A stretch of 64,000 bases of DNA from Leptolyngbyaceae cyanobacterium JSC-12. GTDB lineage: Bacteria > Cyanobacteriota > Cyanobacteriia > Leptolyngbyales > Leptolyngbyaceae. Each line of letters opens with the position of its first letter. The stretch's first letter is position 1. The stretch spans positions 2,266,292 through 2,330,291 of the forward strand of contig CM001633.1 of the NCBI GenBank assembly GCA_000309945.1, written 5' to 3'. Under the pieces are notes generated by a model. The model was given only the letters and a program-made list of their open reading frames with translations. It had not been told where the DNA came from and did no database searches. This document shows positions 30,224-39,031 of the stretch, one piece after another. The position numbers were made by a program, and so were the translations under genes.

Positions 30224-30401
30224 GGCTCTGGTCAAAAACTCACAGTCTTTAATAATAGCTCGGGTAATCGGTTTAAGTCTAGATAAAGGGCAAATTTGCG
30301 ATCGCAGAATCCCCCTATCAGGGATTGTAATTCCTGCTGTTACCGCCATACTGAGTGTTGTAAGACCTAAACTAACGATGGAGCGAAGGAAAATCTTCAC
30401 A

Positions 30402-31256
30402 ATGAGGATGCGATTACTCTCATTAGTTGGCTTTATGGTTGTAGTAGCCGTTCAAGCCTGTTCTGGCTCTCAACCACCAACAGCACAGGATCCAACAGCC
30501 GCCGCTCCCGCCAAAACAACCTCAGATCAGGGAACATTGGTAATCCGGGCAAATGGAGAAGATTTTGTTCGGCAGGGATTTACCTCCAAAGATGGCTGGG
30601 AAATTACGTTCGACCATGTATACGTTACACTTGCAGACGTGACTGCTTATCAAACTGAGCCACCTTACGATGCCCAAACGGATACCGAACTCAAGGCGAA
30701 ACAGCAGGTGAGCCTGGATCGTCCACAAACGGTTGACTTAGCAGCAGGGGATGCATCGGCTGAGCCTGTTCTGGTTGGGGAAGTCAAAGCTCCACCAGGA
30801 CGATATAACGCGCTCTCCTGGAAAATGCCTAAAGCAACTGAGGGGGTAGCCAATGGCTATGCATTGATGCTCGTAGGCACAGCCACTAGAAGCGGACAAA
30901 GTATTCCTTTTATGCTCAAGATCGACAAGGAAATGGGCTATCAGTGTGGAGAGTTTGTGGGTGAGCAGCGCAAAGGCACCCTGAAAGCAGGAGAAACAGC
31001 CGATTTAGAAGCGACCTTCCATTTTGATCACTTGTTTGGTGATGCCAAAGCACCACCTACTGATGAGTTGAACAAGCAAGCTCTGGGTTTTGAACCGCTC
31101 GCAAAGCTGGCAAAAGACGGCAAAGTGGATGTGGATATGGCAATGTTGAAACAATCCCTCTCAACCGAAGATTTTCGGAAATTTCAGGCGATTTTACCGA
31201 GTTTGGGTCATGTTGGGGAAGGTCATTGCAAGGAAACCACTCTGGCAAAAAGCTGA
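30402..31256 (+). CDS. Putative lipoprotein of a nickel/cobalt uptake operon (DUF4382-like)
   Basis: 284 residues from the ATG at 30402; the frame is open upstream to 30222, but the hydrophobic signal starts here, with GAAGGA about 12 bp before. A signal peptide ends at an approximate lipobox VQAC. The exported domain has beta-rich, DUF4382-like features ([24 protein letters not shown]). Cys and His occur in [16 protein letters not shown] and the terminal GHVGEGHC, possible metal ligands. It is first in an operon with NikL-like, CbiM, CbiQ and CbiO genes; a periplasmic metal-capture role is inferred. Confidence 0.72.
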   Translation: MRMRLLSLVGFMVVVAVQACSGSQPPTAQDPTAAAPAKTTSDQGTLVIRANGEDFVRQGFTSKDGWEITFDHVYVTLADVTAYQTEPPYDAQTDTELKAKQQVSLDRPQTVDLAAGDASAEPVLVGEVKAPPGRYNALSWKMPKATEGVANGYALMLVGTATRSGQSIPFMLKIDKEMGYQCGEFVGEQRKGTLKAGETADLEATFHFDHLFGDAKAPPTDELNKQALGFEPLAKLAKDGKVDVDMAMLKQSLSTEDFRKFQAILPSLGHVGEGHCKETTLAKS

Positions 31257-31263
31257 GGCAAAG

Positions 31264-31767
31264 ATGAGCAAGCAGCAAGTTCAATGGTGGAGAAGATGGC
31301 TTTCTGTAGGTGGCAAGTGGACGCTGCCCGTGTTGGTGGGAGTTGGGGTTGCTGGGCTGGCAGAGCGATCGCTAGCACATGGTGTAGTGATGCAATACAA
31401 CACTACTCAAGCAATTTCCATACAGGCAAAATATGACTCTGGAGAACCATTTGCCAACGCTCAGGTGATCGTGTACGCGCCGGATAGTGACACACCTTGG
31501 ACGAAAGGCACTACGGACAACAACGGCATGTTTACTTTTACACCGGATCAGTCAAAACCGGGTACCTGGCAGGTAAAGGTGCGTTCAGCAGGTCACGGGG
31601 ATGTTGCCAACATTCCAGTTGGCGAAACGACTATCAGCGAAACTCAAAATTTGGCGGCCGTCAGTAGCAACGCTGGGTACACTCCTTTGCAAAAAGGAGT
31701 GATGGCAGCAGCAGTGATCTGGGGATGTGTCGGCACAGCATTGTTCTTTCTCAGGAGGAAGGCGTAG
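31264..31767 (+). CDS. NikL-like accessory subunit of ECF nickel/cobalt importer
   Basis: 167 residues. After a short cytoplasmic N-terminus and a signal-like helix, cleavage near SLA would give a mature chain starting Ala-His-Gly, the N-terminal His arrangement used for metal binding in NikK/NikL-type proteins. A periplasmic beta-sandwich of the carboxypeptidase-regulatory type follows (SGEPFANAQVIVYAPDSDTP), and a C-terminal membrane helix with a basic end. The stop abuts the CbiM start. Such proteins replace CbiN/NikN in some nickel systems. The role is inferred from family and position. Confidence 0.75.
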   Translation: MSKQQVQWWRRWLSVGGKWTLPVLVGVGVAGLAERSLAHGVVMQYNTTQAISIQAKYDSGEPFANAQVIVYAPDSDTPWTKGTTDNNGMFTFTPDQSKPGTWQVKVRSAGHGDVANIPVGETTISETQNLAAVSSNAGYTPLQKGVMAAAVIWGCVGTALFFLRRKA

Positions 31768-32433
31768 ATGCACGTCCCAGATGGGATTCTGCCAGCTCAG
31801 ATTTGCCTTGGTGGGTATGTGTTGACTGGGCTAACGGCGTGGTTTAGCTTGCGGAAAATTCATCATAGTCCAGATCCAGCCCGGGGAGTCCCAAAAGCCG
31901 CACTGCTGACAGCCGCTTTTTTTTCAGCATCTTTGCTGCACATTCCTGTGCCACCTGCGAGTGTGCATCTAGTCCTCAATGGTTTGCTGGGTGTCATGCT
32001 TGGTTATTACGCCTTTCTAGCAATTTTGGTGGGCTTGTTTTTGCAAGCGGTCATGTTTGGGCATGGTGGGTTGAGTACATTGGGAGTGAATGCTTTGATT
32101 ATGGGAATTCCGGCGTTCATTGCGTATTTCCTGTTTCAACTCCGCGATCGCATTCCTAAACGATTTAACCCAAAATTGACAACTGGTGTTTTTGCCTTCC
32201 TGGCAGGAGCAAGCGGGACTGCCATTTCAGCCATCTTGTTTTACAGTTTGATGGTGTTGAATATTCCAGCAGAACTAGACGTAACAGCAGAGCAAATTGC
32301 AGTCATGGGGTTAACCCTTACCCACATTCCCCTGGTAATTCTAGAAGGGATCTTTACGGCTGTTCTGGTGCTGTTCTTGGAGAAAGTAAAGCCTGAACTA
32401 CTGCGAAGTCCCTGGTCAAAGGCATCGTTATGA
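31768..32433 (+). CDS. cbiM: ECF transporter substrate-binding membrane protein CbiM/NikM
   Basis: 221 residues, the S-component that binds Ni2+ or Co2+. The diagnostic N-terminus MHVPDGIL places His2 for metal coordination, so the start codon is certain. About six to seven helices; His-rich loop FGHGGLSTLGVNALIMG. It starts immediately after the NikL-like gene and overlaps cbiQ by 4 bp. Nickel is favoured by the NikL-type partner, but cobalt cannot be excluded. Confidence 0.93.
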   Translation: MHVPDGILPAQICLGGYVLTGLTAWFSLRKIHHSPDPARGVPKAALLTAAFFSASLLHIPVPPASVHLVLNGLLGVMLGYYAFLAILVGLFLQAVMFGHGGLSTLGVNALIMGIPAFIAYFLFQLRDRIPKRFNPKLTTGVFAFLAGASGTAISAILFYSLMVLNIPAELDVTAEQIAVMGLTLTHIPLVILEGIFTAVLVLFLEKVKPELLRSPWSKASL

Positions 32434-33239
32434 AATTGCATCTAGATGTCTACAGCCATCAATACTCATGGATGCATCGTTGGGAGCCAAGATGCAAACT
32501 AATTGGGTTGATGGGGTTAATCGTTGCCTTCGCCTTTGTGCGGGATTTACGTTTGCTGGTTCCGATGTTGGGGGTAACAGGGGGATTGTTTGCTCTATCT
32601 AGATTGCCGCTCACGGTGCTAATCCATCGCCTGCGCTATCCAGGTTTTTTCCTGTTGGGCGTTGTGTTCCTGTTACCCTTCTTTGCTGGGGAAACAGTGA
32701 TCTGGCAGTGGGGCGGGCTGTCGCTATATCAGGAAGGCTGTTTGGCAGTGGTGTTGATTGCGGTGCGGTTTTTCTCAATTTTGACGATCGCCTTAATTTT
32801 GGTTGCCTCTACTCCATTCCTAACACTGCTTAAGGCACTGCGATCGCTAGGTCTTTCGCCAATTTTGACGGATATGGTGCTGCTCACCTACCGCTACCTG
32901 TACGACATGACAGAGAACTTAACCACGATGCGAACTGCAATGCGACTTAGAGGTGGCGATCGCGCCCGTGCCCGATTTCTTCTTCCCGATTGGCGCGCCT
33001 TGCAGCAAACCGCAACATTGGCAGGAACGCTACTAATTCGTAGCTATGAACAATCAGAGCGCGTATACAAAGCCATGCGTCTGCGAGGATACGGACTGGC
33101 ACCAAGGCAGCCAAATTGGCAAGATTGGCGCACTATCAAGGCAAGCAACGTCTTGGCGCTAGGGTTAAGTTTGATTGTGGCAGGCGGATTTGTGCTAGCT
33201 GAAGTGTTGATTGAGGGAATGGGGCGGAACGCGAGATGA
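32430..33239 (+). CDS. cbiQ: ECF transporter transmembrane (T) component CbiQ/NikQ
   Basis: 269 residues with five to six membrane helices. The two coupling motifs of ECF-T proteins are visible (AMRLRGGDR and AMRLRGYGL), which dock the protein to CbiO. Overlaps both neighbours by 4 bp, so the operon is translationally coupled. Confidence 0.93.
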   Translation: MKLHLDVYSHQYSWMHRWEPRCKLIGLMGLIVAFAFVRDLRLLVPMLGVTGGLFALSRLPLTVLIHRLRYPGFFLLGVVFLLPFFAGETVIWQWGGLSLYQEGCLAVVLIAVRFFSILTIALILVASTPFLTLLKALRSLGLSPILTDMVLLTYRYLYDMTENLTTMRTAMRLRGGDRARARFLLPDWRALQQTATLAGTLLIRSYEQSERVYKAMRLRGYGLAPRQPNWQDWRTIKASNVLALGLSLIVAGGFVLAEVLIEGMGRNAR

Positions 33240-34054
33240 CACGCATGGAACAAGTGCTACAAGAACGGCAACCCATTTTGCCCCCAAAAGCAGCAAATCC
33301 TCCTGCAATTGCGATCACCCACCTCAGCTTTTCCTATCCCGACTGCGCTTACACTATTCATGACCTCAATGTGCAAATTCAACCAGGGGAACGGGTTGGC
33401 ATCGTTGGAGCCAACGGCTGTGGCAAAACTACCTTGTTCCTGCTGCTTTGCGGCGTTTTAACTCCTACTGCTGGAGAAATCTCGATTTTAGGCAATCCAA
33501 TAATTCCTGGTGCCTTGGAAACACGAATTGGACTGGTATTCCAAAATCCTGACGACCAACTCTTTTCTGCCTCAGTATGGGATGATATAGCGTTTGGTCC
33601 GTTAAATCTGGGATTACTCCCAGAAGACGTTGAGCAACGGGTTAGCACAGCAATGGCGTTAACCAATGTGGTTGAACTGGCACAACGTCCACCCCATCAC
33701 CTCTCTGGCGGCCAAAAGAAGCGGGTGGCGATCGCTGGAGTACTAGCAACCAACCCTGAAATTCTGTTGCTGGATGAACCCTCTGCCCAACTCGATCCCC
33801 GCTCCCGTCGGCAATTGATTCAGTTACTCGACTCTTTGCCACAAACTCAATTGATTGCTACTCACGATCTGGATTTGGCACTGGAATTGTGCGATCGCAC
33901 GATCTTGTTAAGCGAGGGACAAATGGTTTGCGATGACGACACTTATACCATCCTGAGCAACGCCGAACTCTTGGAACAATACGCCTTGGAATTACCCCTC
34001 AGCTACAGTCGCCCCTACTGCCAGCTAAACCATGCTCCAGCAATAAACTGTTAG
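33236..34054 (+). CDS. cbiO: ECF transporter ATPase CbiO/NikO
   Basis: 272 residues, the ATPase of the metal importer. Walker A GANGCGKTTL, Q-loop LVFQNPDDQLFSASVWDD (typical of ECF ATPases), signature LSGGQKKR, Walker B ILLLDEPSAQLD, and switch His in ATHDLDL. An N-terminal extension of about 20 residues precedes the ATPase fold. Last gene of the operon. Confidence 0.95.
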   Translation: MTRMEQVLQERQPILPPKAANPPAIAITHLSFSYPDCAYTIHDLNVQIQPGERVGIVGANGCGKTTLFLLLCGVLTPTAGEISILGNPIIPGALETRIGLVFQNPDDQLFSASVWDDIAFGPLNLGLLPEDVEQRVSTAMALTNVVELAQRPPHHLSGGQKKRVAIAGVLATNPEILLLDEPSAQLDPRSRRQLIQLLDSLPQTQLIATHDLDLALELCDRTILLSEGQMVCDDDTYTILSNAELLEQYALELPLSYSRPYCQLNHAPAINC

Positions 34055-34170
34055 CCATGCAACTGCTGCGGTTTGCGAAATTGCTTACTTCGGTTGGCAG
34101 GCTTTGTACAATGGCTTCCATATAGCTCCCCATTGAGCGCGTGTGGTTATTTGCACCTTGGTATAAACTT

Positions 34171-35256
34171 ATGTCTCAGCCCATTCTTTACATCGCCATT
34201 ACCAATCATGGGTTTGGACATGCCACCCGTGCGGCTGCCGTTGCTGCGGAAATTCAACGCCAGTGCCCTGATATTTTGCTGATTCTCGTCACCACAGCAC
34301 CTCGCTGGCTCCTGGAAGGGTATCTCTCAGGACATTTTATCTTGCGTCCCCGTGCTTTTGATATTGGTGTGGTGCAAAGCGACAGCATCCAGATGGATAA
34401 AGCTGCTACCCTTGCGAAACTCAACGAAATTTATACGAATCAACACGCGATCATTGCTGGGGAAGTCAACTTCATCCAACAAAACCAGGTAGGGTTGATT
34501 CTAGCGGATATGCCACCTCTGGCAACGTTGATTGCCAAAGCGGCTGGCATTCCCTGTTACATGATGAGCAATTTTGGCTGGGATTTTATTTATCGCCCCT
34601 GGGGAGAGGAGTTTGCAAGCATTGCCGATTGGATTGCAGACTGTTTTAGCCAGTGCGATCGCCTGTTTCGCTTGCCCCTGCACGAACCCATGAGCGCGTT
34701 TCCTCATATCACTGATGTTGGCTTTACAGGTGGCACACCCCGCTACAGTAGCGAACAACTGCGGCAAGATTTGAACTTACATGCTCCGATAGACAAAACC
34801 GTGCTGCTCACCTTTGGCGGCTTAGGGTTAGAGCAAATTCCTTATCAAAACCTGGCACACTTTCCTGATTGGCAATTTCTCACGTTTGACCGCAACGCGC
34901 CCGATCTACCAAATCTGGTAAAACTCAGCAGCCCCCAATATCGCCCAGTTGATGTGATGCCGATTTGTAAGTGCGTTATTTCCAAACCAGGATTCAGCAC
35001 CTTTTCAGAAGCCTGTCGATTAAAGTTGCCAATTATCTCCATCACCCGCGATGACTTTGCGGAAGCAGCGGTTTTACTCCGTGCTATGCAAAATTATGTC
35101 CCCAACCGCATTTTGCCCCCTGCAGAATTTTTTGAAAGCCAATGGGAGTTTCTTCACGATTCGTTTCAGGCTCCTTATTGCTCCGATCTACCGATCACCG
35201 ATGGCAACGTTGAAATTGCCGAAGCCGTGCTTCATTATTTTCAAACTGTGGCGTGA
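34171..35256 (+). CDS. GT-B type glycosyltransferase-like protein
   Basis: 361 residues from the ATG at 34171 (the frame starts at 34141, but the fold begins with ILYIAITNHGFGHATRA). The N-terminal Rossmann motif resembles MurG/MGT-type and predicted UDP-sugar glycosyltransferases. The C-terminal half has TFGGLGLEQ and CVISKPGFSTFSEA, the nucleotide-sugar-binding pattern of this fold. Soluble. Acceptor and donor unknown. Confidence 0.8.
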   Translation: MSQPILYIAITNHGFGHATRAAAVAAEIQRQCPDILLILVTTAPRWLLEGYLSGHFILRPRAFDIGVVQSDSIQMDKAATLAKLNEIYTNQHAIIAGEVNFIQQNQVGLILADMPPLATLIAKAAGIPCYMMSNFGWDFIYRPWGEEFASIADWIADCFSQCDRLFRLPLHEPMSAFPHITDVGFTGGTPRYSSEQLRQDLNLHAPIDKTVLLTFGGLGLEQIPYQNLAHFPDWQFLTFDRNAPDLPNLVKLSSPQYRPVDVMPICKCVISKPGFSTFSEACRLKLPIISITRDDFAEAAVLLRAMQNYVPNRILPPAEFFESQWEFLHDSFQAPYCSDLPITDGNVEIAEAVLHYFQTVA

Positions 35257-35293
35257 TTTCGACACGCATTCATCCCACTTTCCTATCTGTGCT

Positions 35294-35710
35294 ATGTCTC
35301 ATTATCAAAAAATCATCAGCATCCCTACCACTGGCAAATCACTCTGCAAAGTAACGTCTAAAGTGCAGGCAATTGTAGCAGAATCTGGCATTCGCACTGG
35401 GCTTTGCACCCTGTTTCTGCGCCATACCTCTGCAAGCCTGGTGATTCAAGAAAATGCCGACCCTGACGTGCTCACTGATCTGAATCAGTTTCTAGCAAAC
35501 CTGGTTCCTGAAGGCAATCACTACATCCATAGCACCGAAGGACCAGATGATATGCCTGCCCATATTCGTACTGCTCTCACTAGCACCTCTGAACAAATCC
35601 CGATTACCAATGGTCGCCTGTCGCTTGGCATCTGGCAGGGCATCTATATCTGGGAGCATCGGCAACGGGGGTCCAATCGTGAACTTGTCGTTCACTTGAC
35701 GGGGGAATAG
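35294..35710 (+). CDS. YjbQ/UPF0047 family protein (secondary thiamine-phosphate synthase-type)
   Basis: 138 residues from the ATG at 35294 (MSHYQKIISI); the upstream open frame is a shadow of the previous gene. Family motifs are LFLRHTSASLVIQENADPDV, the His-rich HYIHSTEGPDDMPAHIR, and the C-terminal LGIWQGIYIWEHRQRG. The family forms small trimers with weak thiamine-phosphate synthase activity reported; the true cellular role is not settled. Confidence 0.92.
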   Translation: MSHYQKIISIPTTGKSLCKVTSKVQAIVAESGIRTGLCTLFLRHTSASLVIQENADPDVLTDLNQFLANLVPEGNHYIHSTEGPDDMPAHIRTALTSTSEQIPITNGRLSLGIWQGIYIWEHRQRGSNRELVVHLTGE

Positions 35711-35736
35711 CGAGTTCTGTCACACCTCCAGAAGTA

Positions 35737-36231
35737 TCAGTGTTTCTCAATGTCTACGGAGGACGATTCTATCGTTTCTGTGCGATCGCCGATTTGCAGG
35801 GTGATCTTTGCCTTGACTTTACCAAAGCCACGAAAGCCTGTTTTATTAGTTAGCTGAATATGATTTGAAAAGACTTCGAGTGGTTTTAATTCGATTGTCT
35901 GAGGTTGTTCCGTTTTAAGTTGTGTAAAACCAGTTAAAGCATTACAAACTTCAATCTTTCGGAGCGTGACGATTGTTGCTTGCGGTCGTTGATTTTCCAG
36001 TTCAAAAAAGATGGAAGCAAACCCTATATCGCGATCGCGATCTGGTTTAACACCAGCAGGCGATGATTTTTCTTCCCGGGCTATCAGCGACACTTTTTTG
36101 ATTGCAATCCCTGTTTTTGTCATCATTGCTGTATCTCCAGTAGAAGTTGAAACAGAACCATTTGCCAGCAATTCACGACTACATGCAATCAGGCTGGCAG
36201 TTAGTACAAATAAAGTAAGTTGTCGAATCAT
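35737..36231 (-). CDS. Putative lipoprotein, function unknown
   Basis: 164 residues from the ATG at 36231. The signal peptide LTLFVLTASLIAC ends in a textbook lipobox (LIAC), so the protein should be lipidated and exported. The mature part is beta-rich (FFELENQRPQATIVTLRKIE) and resembles Ig-like or FxLYD-type domains; no family recognised. It lies 3' of the calpain-like protease on the same strand behind a hairpin. Confidence 0.72.
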   Translation of the reverse strand: MIRQLTLFVLTASLIACSRELLANGSVSTSTGDTAMMTKTGIAIKKVSLIAREEKSSPAGVKPDRDRDIGFASIFFELENQRPQATIVTLRKIEVCNALTGFTQLKTEQPQTIELKPLEVFSNHIQLTNKTGFRGFGKVKAKITLQIGDRTETIESSSVDIEKH

Positions 36232-36261
36232 GGTGATTTGGTTGAACGATTGGCTGTTAGG

Positions 36262-36291
36262 GGAAAGGGCGCACAATTGTACGCCCTTTCC
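36262..36291 (-). terminator. Hairpin between the calpain-like protease gene and the lipoprotein gene
   Basis: Perfect 10-bp inverted repeat GGAAAGGGCG / CGCCCTTTCC with a 10-nt loop, 11 bp after the protease stop on the minus strand. No U-tract follows, so it may be a terminator or an RNA-processing/stability hairpin. Confidence 0.5.
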
Positions 36292-36301
36292 AGAATCAGA
36301 G

Positions 36302-38866
36302 TTAGCTTAACGCTGCCCACTCATCAAAGCTAGCAAGAAGTTGGGTACGAGAAATCCAGCGTAAACCATCGTTGGCACCATCAACTGAGGAACCGCCATC
36401 GGTTGCCCAGGGATTGTAGATCTGGAAGCGATCTGTGGCGGCATTATAGCCAACCAGCGTGTAGCAGTGATTGCCGACGATGATACTTTCGGGGTTGCTG
36501 GGAGTACACAAAACTACCATGCGATCGTTATTGAATGCATTGATCATTTCATTCACAGAATCTGAGATGCGAATGAACAAAAAGTTAGTCGTCATCCCGT
36601 GCCGTGCGGCGTTAAGTCCAGTAATTTGCCGCAGTGCAACTTCTGCAAAGCCGCCATTAATTCCAGCGTTGTTATTAGAAACAGGGGTTGTAGATAGAGT
36701 GGTGCCATTATACGAATTGGTGTTGTCTTGCCCAATCCAACCGGATTCATTGAACTGAGCGTAGGCTTTCTCCAGCAATGCCACCCACAATTCATTATTG
36801 GGGTTGGAAAAATGACCACCACCCCAGCCAGCAAACACGGCTCTGCCATCAGCCCCAGTTGGCAGGAAGCGATCAACCGTCACATAATCTGCCACACCGT
36901 TGTTAAACATGCGGACCGTCCAGCTATCTATAATGCCATCGCCATTGTCATCATTGTGGCTAACGAACATATTTTGAATAGTGGTGGGGGAATCAAACGC
37001 GACTGCACCGAGGGCTGCCAGGAAATAACAATCACCCAGATTATTTTGCTGCACATCACGGAAGCTAATGCCGCCCTGGAACAGGTTACCAGTCACGGAT
37101 TGGTAGGTGTAGGTGGTGGTGCGATCGTAGGAGATGGCAACAGGGCGATCGTTCCCTAGGAACCATTTACCGATCAGTCTTTCCAACTGAGTTCCGGTAC
37201 TGCCTGCTGCCAGGTTACCAATTCCAGACCGGGCATTTGCTGGATCGCTGTTGATGATCTTATTGGAAAGCACGCGCACGTACTCCGGCATCATGTAATT
37301 GAGGCTGTTGAGCACGGTTCGTAAATCTGTCAACTCGGTGGCACTGACGGTGTTACCATCTTTGACATCGCGCAGAATGTTGATCATATCCATACGGCTG
37401 AGTTGCCCATCGGCGGCAAAACTGCGAGTCAGGTCTTGAATCCCAGCATCCTTCAGGTTCAGTGTGTACCAGTCACCAGTATTCACGGTGAACCACATAC
37501 GGGCGCGATCGCCGCTGTTGCCTGCAATCGTTAACAGTTGCCCCCTTGAACCGCTTACATCTCCGGTAATTGCTCCGGTAACCACATCAAAGGTAATGTT
37601 AAGGTTTTGTCCAGCACCGGGGTTAATATCAATGCGATCATCTGCACCAGCCAATCCACCATCGCTATCCCACATTTCCACCTCAATCGAAACGTAACGG
37701 CTGTTCACCGATCGGGTAAAATTCCAGTTGGGAAATGCATTGTTGTTATTGCTCACAACTTCTGATGTCAAAGTCGTGCCATTGATCCGCACACGGCTGT
37801 AAAAATCAGCATCATCCCCAAACCAGCCAGAATCAGGATTATTCAATGCCTGCACCTGACTAATGTTGAGGTTAACTTGAGGTGCGGTTTCAGTTAACTT
37901 CAGGCTGTACCCTGTATCGCCGCTGAAGCGATAAACCTGCACAAAGTAACTGCCCACATCCAGGTTCCGATTAATTGCCTCATTCCAGTTAGAGCCATGG
38001 GTAGAACGAGCAATGATTTCGTTATCTTGCACGATGCCGTCATTATTCAGATCCTGAATCAACCGCACATCGGCATTATTACTCAAGCCAGTTAAGGCAA
38101 TACCAACATTGCGGACAGTATTCAAACTAAAGCGGTATATATCTGAAGTATCGGTGCTGCTGATACCGTTACGGCGGGCAAGAGTTTCACCTTCGCTGTA
38201 AGAGGGATTGGTGAAGGTTTGCGTTCCAGACAATACCCCCACATTCATTTCAGTTGCTAACAGGTTACTGGTGCTGTTTGGAGAAAGACGCAGGGTGTAG
38301 TTCGTATCACCAGAATAGCGACTGACCTGTACAAAATATTCGCCGGAAGTAAGTCCATGCAGATTGATAGATTCATCATTGCTACCTCCTCGATTCGAGT
38401 AAGCAATAATTTCATTACTATCCACCACTCCATTACCATTCAAGTCTCGTAACAGTTGTAGATCGGCATCGCTAGAGAGTCCAGTAAGAGTCAAATTTAA
38501 GCTACTGCCAGCCAGATTGAGGCGATAGAAGTCAACCGTATCACTACTGCCAACAAAACCATTACGGGTGATGGTTCCGGTTAAACTTCCTAAGTTGTTT
38601 GCAGTAGCAAGGGTATTGTCAGTAATCAGAATGGGGGTACGAATAATCGGGGCTAGAACAAGATTGTTGGTGAGAGAAGTTGCATCGATGCTGGAAATGT
38701 TGCCATATCCGGCGCTAGAGGCTGCAGACATTTTGCCTTGCACCGGATCAACTAATCCATAAGCAGCAGATGCAAAAGTATTCGATGTATCAGGAAGCAG
38801 GACGGTGGATGCGGAGCCTGTGTTGAAAAGATTGAAGCGCTCTTGAGAAGAAGGCTCTAGAAACAT
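36302..38866 (-). CDS. Calpain-like (family C2) cysteine protease with PPC domains
   Basis: 854 residues. Two bacterial pre-peptidase C-terminal (PPC) domains lie at about 80-190 and 200-315, each holding an EF-hand-like loop (DLNGNGVVDSNE, DLNNDGIVQDNE). A third beta-domain follows, and the calpain catalytic domain is at about 590-854. The triad is visible: Cys613 in NNLGDCYFLAAL, His800 in NHCYTLVGY, Asn818 in YNPWATDGG. No classical signal peptide. Bacterial calpains are uncommon. The PPC domains and the nearby TpsB suggest an exported protease. Confidence 0.88.
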   Translation of the reverse strand: MFLEPSSQERFNLFNTGSASTVLLPDTSNTFASAAYGLVDPVQGKMSAASSAGYGNISSIDATSLTNNLVLAPIIRTPILITDNTLATANNLGSLTGTITRNGFVGSSDTVDFYRLNLAGSSLNLTLTGLSSDADLQLLRDLNGNGVVDSNEIIAYSNRGGSNDESINLHGLTSGEYFVQVSRYSGDTNYTLRLSPNSTSNLLATEMNVGVLSGTQTFTNPSYSEGETLARRNGISSTDTSDIYRFSLNTVRNVGIALTGLSNNADVRLIQDLNNDGIVQDNEIIARSTHGSNWNEAINRNLDVGSYFVQVYRFSGDTGYSLKLTETAPQVNLNISQVQALNNPDSGWFGDDADFYSRVRINGTTLTSEVVSNNNNAFPNWNFTRSVNSRYVSIEVEMWDSDGGLAGADDRIDINPGAGQNLNITFDVVTGAITGDVSGSRGQLLTIAGNSGDRARMWFTVNTGDWYTLNLKDAGIQDLTRSFAADGQLSRMDMINILRDVKDGNTVSATELTDLRTVLNSLNYMMPEYVRVLSNKIINSDPANARSGIGNLAAGSTGTQLERLIGKWFLGNDRPVAISYDRTTTYTYQSVTGNLFQGGISFRDVQQNNLGDCYFLAALGAVAFDSPTTIQNMFVSHNDDNGDGIIDSWTVRMFNNGVADYVTVDRFLPTGADGRAVFAGWGGGHFSNPNNELWVALLEKAYAQFNESGWIGQDNTNSYNGTTLSTTPVSNNNAGINGGFAEVALRQITGLNAARHGMTTNFLFIRISDSVNEMINAFNNDRMVVLCTPSNPESIIVGNHCYTLVGYNAATDRFQIYNPWATDGGSSVDGANDGLRWISRTQLLASFDEWAALS

Positions 38867-39031
38867 AGAAGAACTCTCCTGGGGCTAACGGTGTGTAAAG
38901 CAAAACCTTGACACAATCAACGTTTGAAGTGGTGAGTTTAGCTCTGCATACCTATACGCCCAGCAGGAAAAGTTTATGCAAGGAGGAAAGGTAATTAATG
39001 GGGAATAGGGAATGGGGGATTAGGAGACGGG

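Noticed and set aside
30224-30401. N-terminal extension of the nickel-operon lipoprotein gene
   Set aside because: It is the antisense of the rplS leader, and the signal peptide begins only at the ATG at 30402.
35051-35293. Longer YjbQ protein starting at 35051
   Set aside because: That part overlaps the preceding glycosyltransferase in another frame and is not family-like.
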